64,000 nt of DNA from Heloderma charlesbogerti (lineage: Eukaryota > Chordata > Lepidosauria > Squamata > Helodermatidae). The notes below the pieces were generated by a model. The model worked only from the letters and a program-made list of their open reading frames with translations. It made no database searches and was not told where the DNA came from. The translations under genes and the position numbers were made by a program. Where the stretch lies: NCBI GenBank assembly GCA_026122225.1, contig JANEZZ010001855.1, positions 248,001 to 312,000 on the forward strand, written 5' to 3'. Every line of letters begins with the position of its first letter. Within the stretch, counting starts at the first letter, position 1. This document shows positions 63,704-64,000 of the stretch, one piece after another.

Positions 63704-64000
63704 GTGGATGGTATTGGTTGTGAATTGGATACTTGGAATGTGAAATGGTAGTTTCAGTTACATGATAACATTGTGTCTATTCCAGAGAACAGACAACTCT
63801 GGAAGTGGAACTTAGGTCCACAACTCTGCCACTGACAGCCATCCAGCTCCAACTTAGTGGTGAATCTGGAATTAGCCACAGCATAGGATACAGCACCAAA
63901 TGCTTATTGCCTACATAATAATCTGTCAAGAACATAGCCCTTACAGCCATAATCTCCCACCATTTTGGAGCTTGAGTGAACCTGGAAAGCCATTAACACA

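Larger units (their letters stand above)
62822..64000. other. Gene B intron 1 (right end of window)
   Basis: Noncoding. Includes the second part of the split L2 fragment (about 63050-63240), sequence parallel to 20330-20980 of unit A, and a CR1 3' end at 63637-63703. Exon 1 of gene B is expected further right. Confidence 0.6.

Overview
This window is vertebrate nuclear DNA, almost certainly from a squamate reptile. It holds spliced multi-exon genes, BovB (RTE), L2/CR1 and L1 LINE copies, a Sauria-type SINE, tRNA-derived SINEs, and a tandem family of vomeronasal type-2 receptor (V2R) genes, the combination typical of lizards and snakes. The species cannot be named from sequence alone. No bacterial, viral or CRISPR feature was found.

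Genes. All host genes lie on the minus strand and are V2R class C GPCRs, which normally have six coding exons: signal peptide; two exons for most of the Venus-flytrap ligand domain; a linker exon; a cysteine-rich exon; one large seven-helix exon. From right to left: (B) a gene with exons 2-6 in the window (57809 down to 35189), all open, with matching splice sites and phases; its exon 1 must lie right of the window. (C) A 3' remnant at 27.76-32.24 kb (exons 5 and 6) with nonsense codons, a lost C-terminus and a transposon in exon 6. (A) A pseudogene at 23.30-10.60 kb with open exons 1 and 2, a frameshifted exon 3, no exons 4-5 and a decayed half exon 6. (0) Exon 1 of a further gene at 4607-4824, whose remaining exons lie left of the window.

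Duplication. Positions 1 to about 10.4 kb and 20.4 to about 27.7 kb are paralogous copies (intron-1 sequence, exon 1, upstream region, an old L2 fragment, and the 3' end of the next receptor). Positions 12.4-20.3 kb likewise match 41.4-58.1 kb in pieces. These paralogues act as empty sites, so later insertions can be read directly: BovB and hAT elements in the left copy, a young L2 in the right copy.

Mobile DNA. The most striking component is a family of GC- and CpG-rich non-autonomous DNA transposons (0.44-1.2 kb, sometimes nested). They have TAGGGATG...CATCCCTA ends and 8-bp target duplications, as in the hAT superfamily. Their interiors are stacks of short near-perfect palindromes (two main motifs, about 50 copies of the TACGTA-centred one by eye), themselves arranged as larger inverted repeats. 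Most also carry one or two outward-facing 5' splice-site matches (AGGTAAGT). Members disrupt receptor exons, nest inside each other, insert repeatedly into the same octamer, and probably mediated the deletion that removed exons 4-5 of gene A. No transposase gene for them is present here.

How the parts work together: V2Rs are pheromone and chemosensory receptors of vomeronasal neurons. Here a birth-and-death cluster is being duplicated in tandem while retrotransposons and palindromic hAT elements break and reshape the copies, leaving one receptor (B) that looks intact over the part seen.
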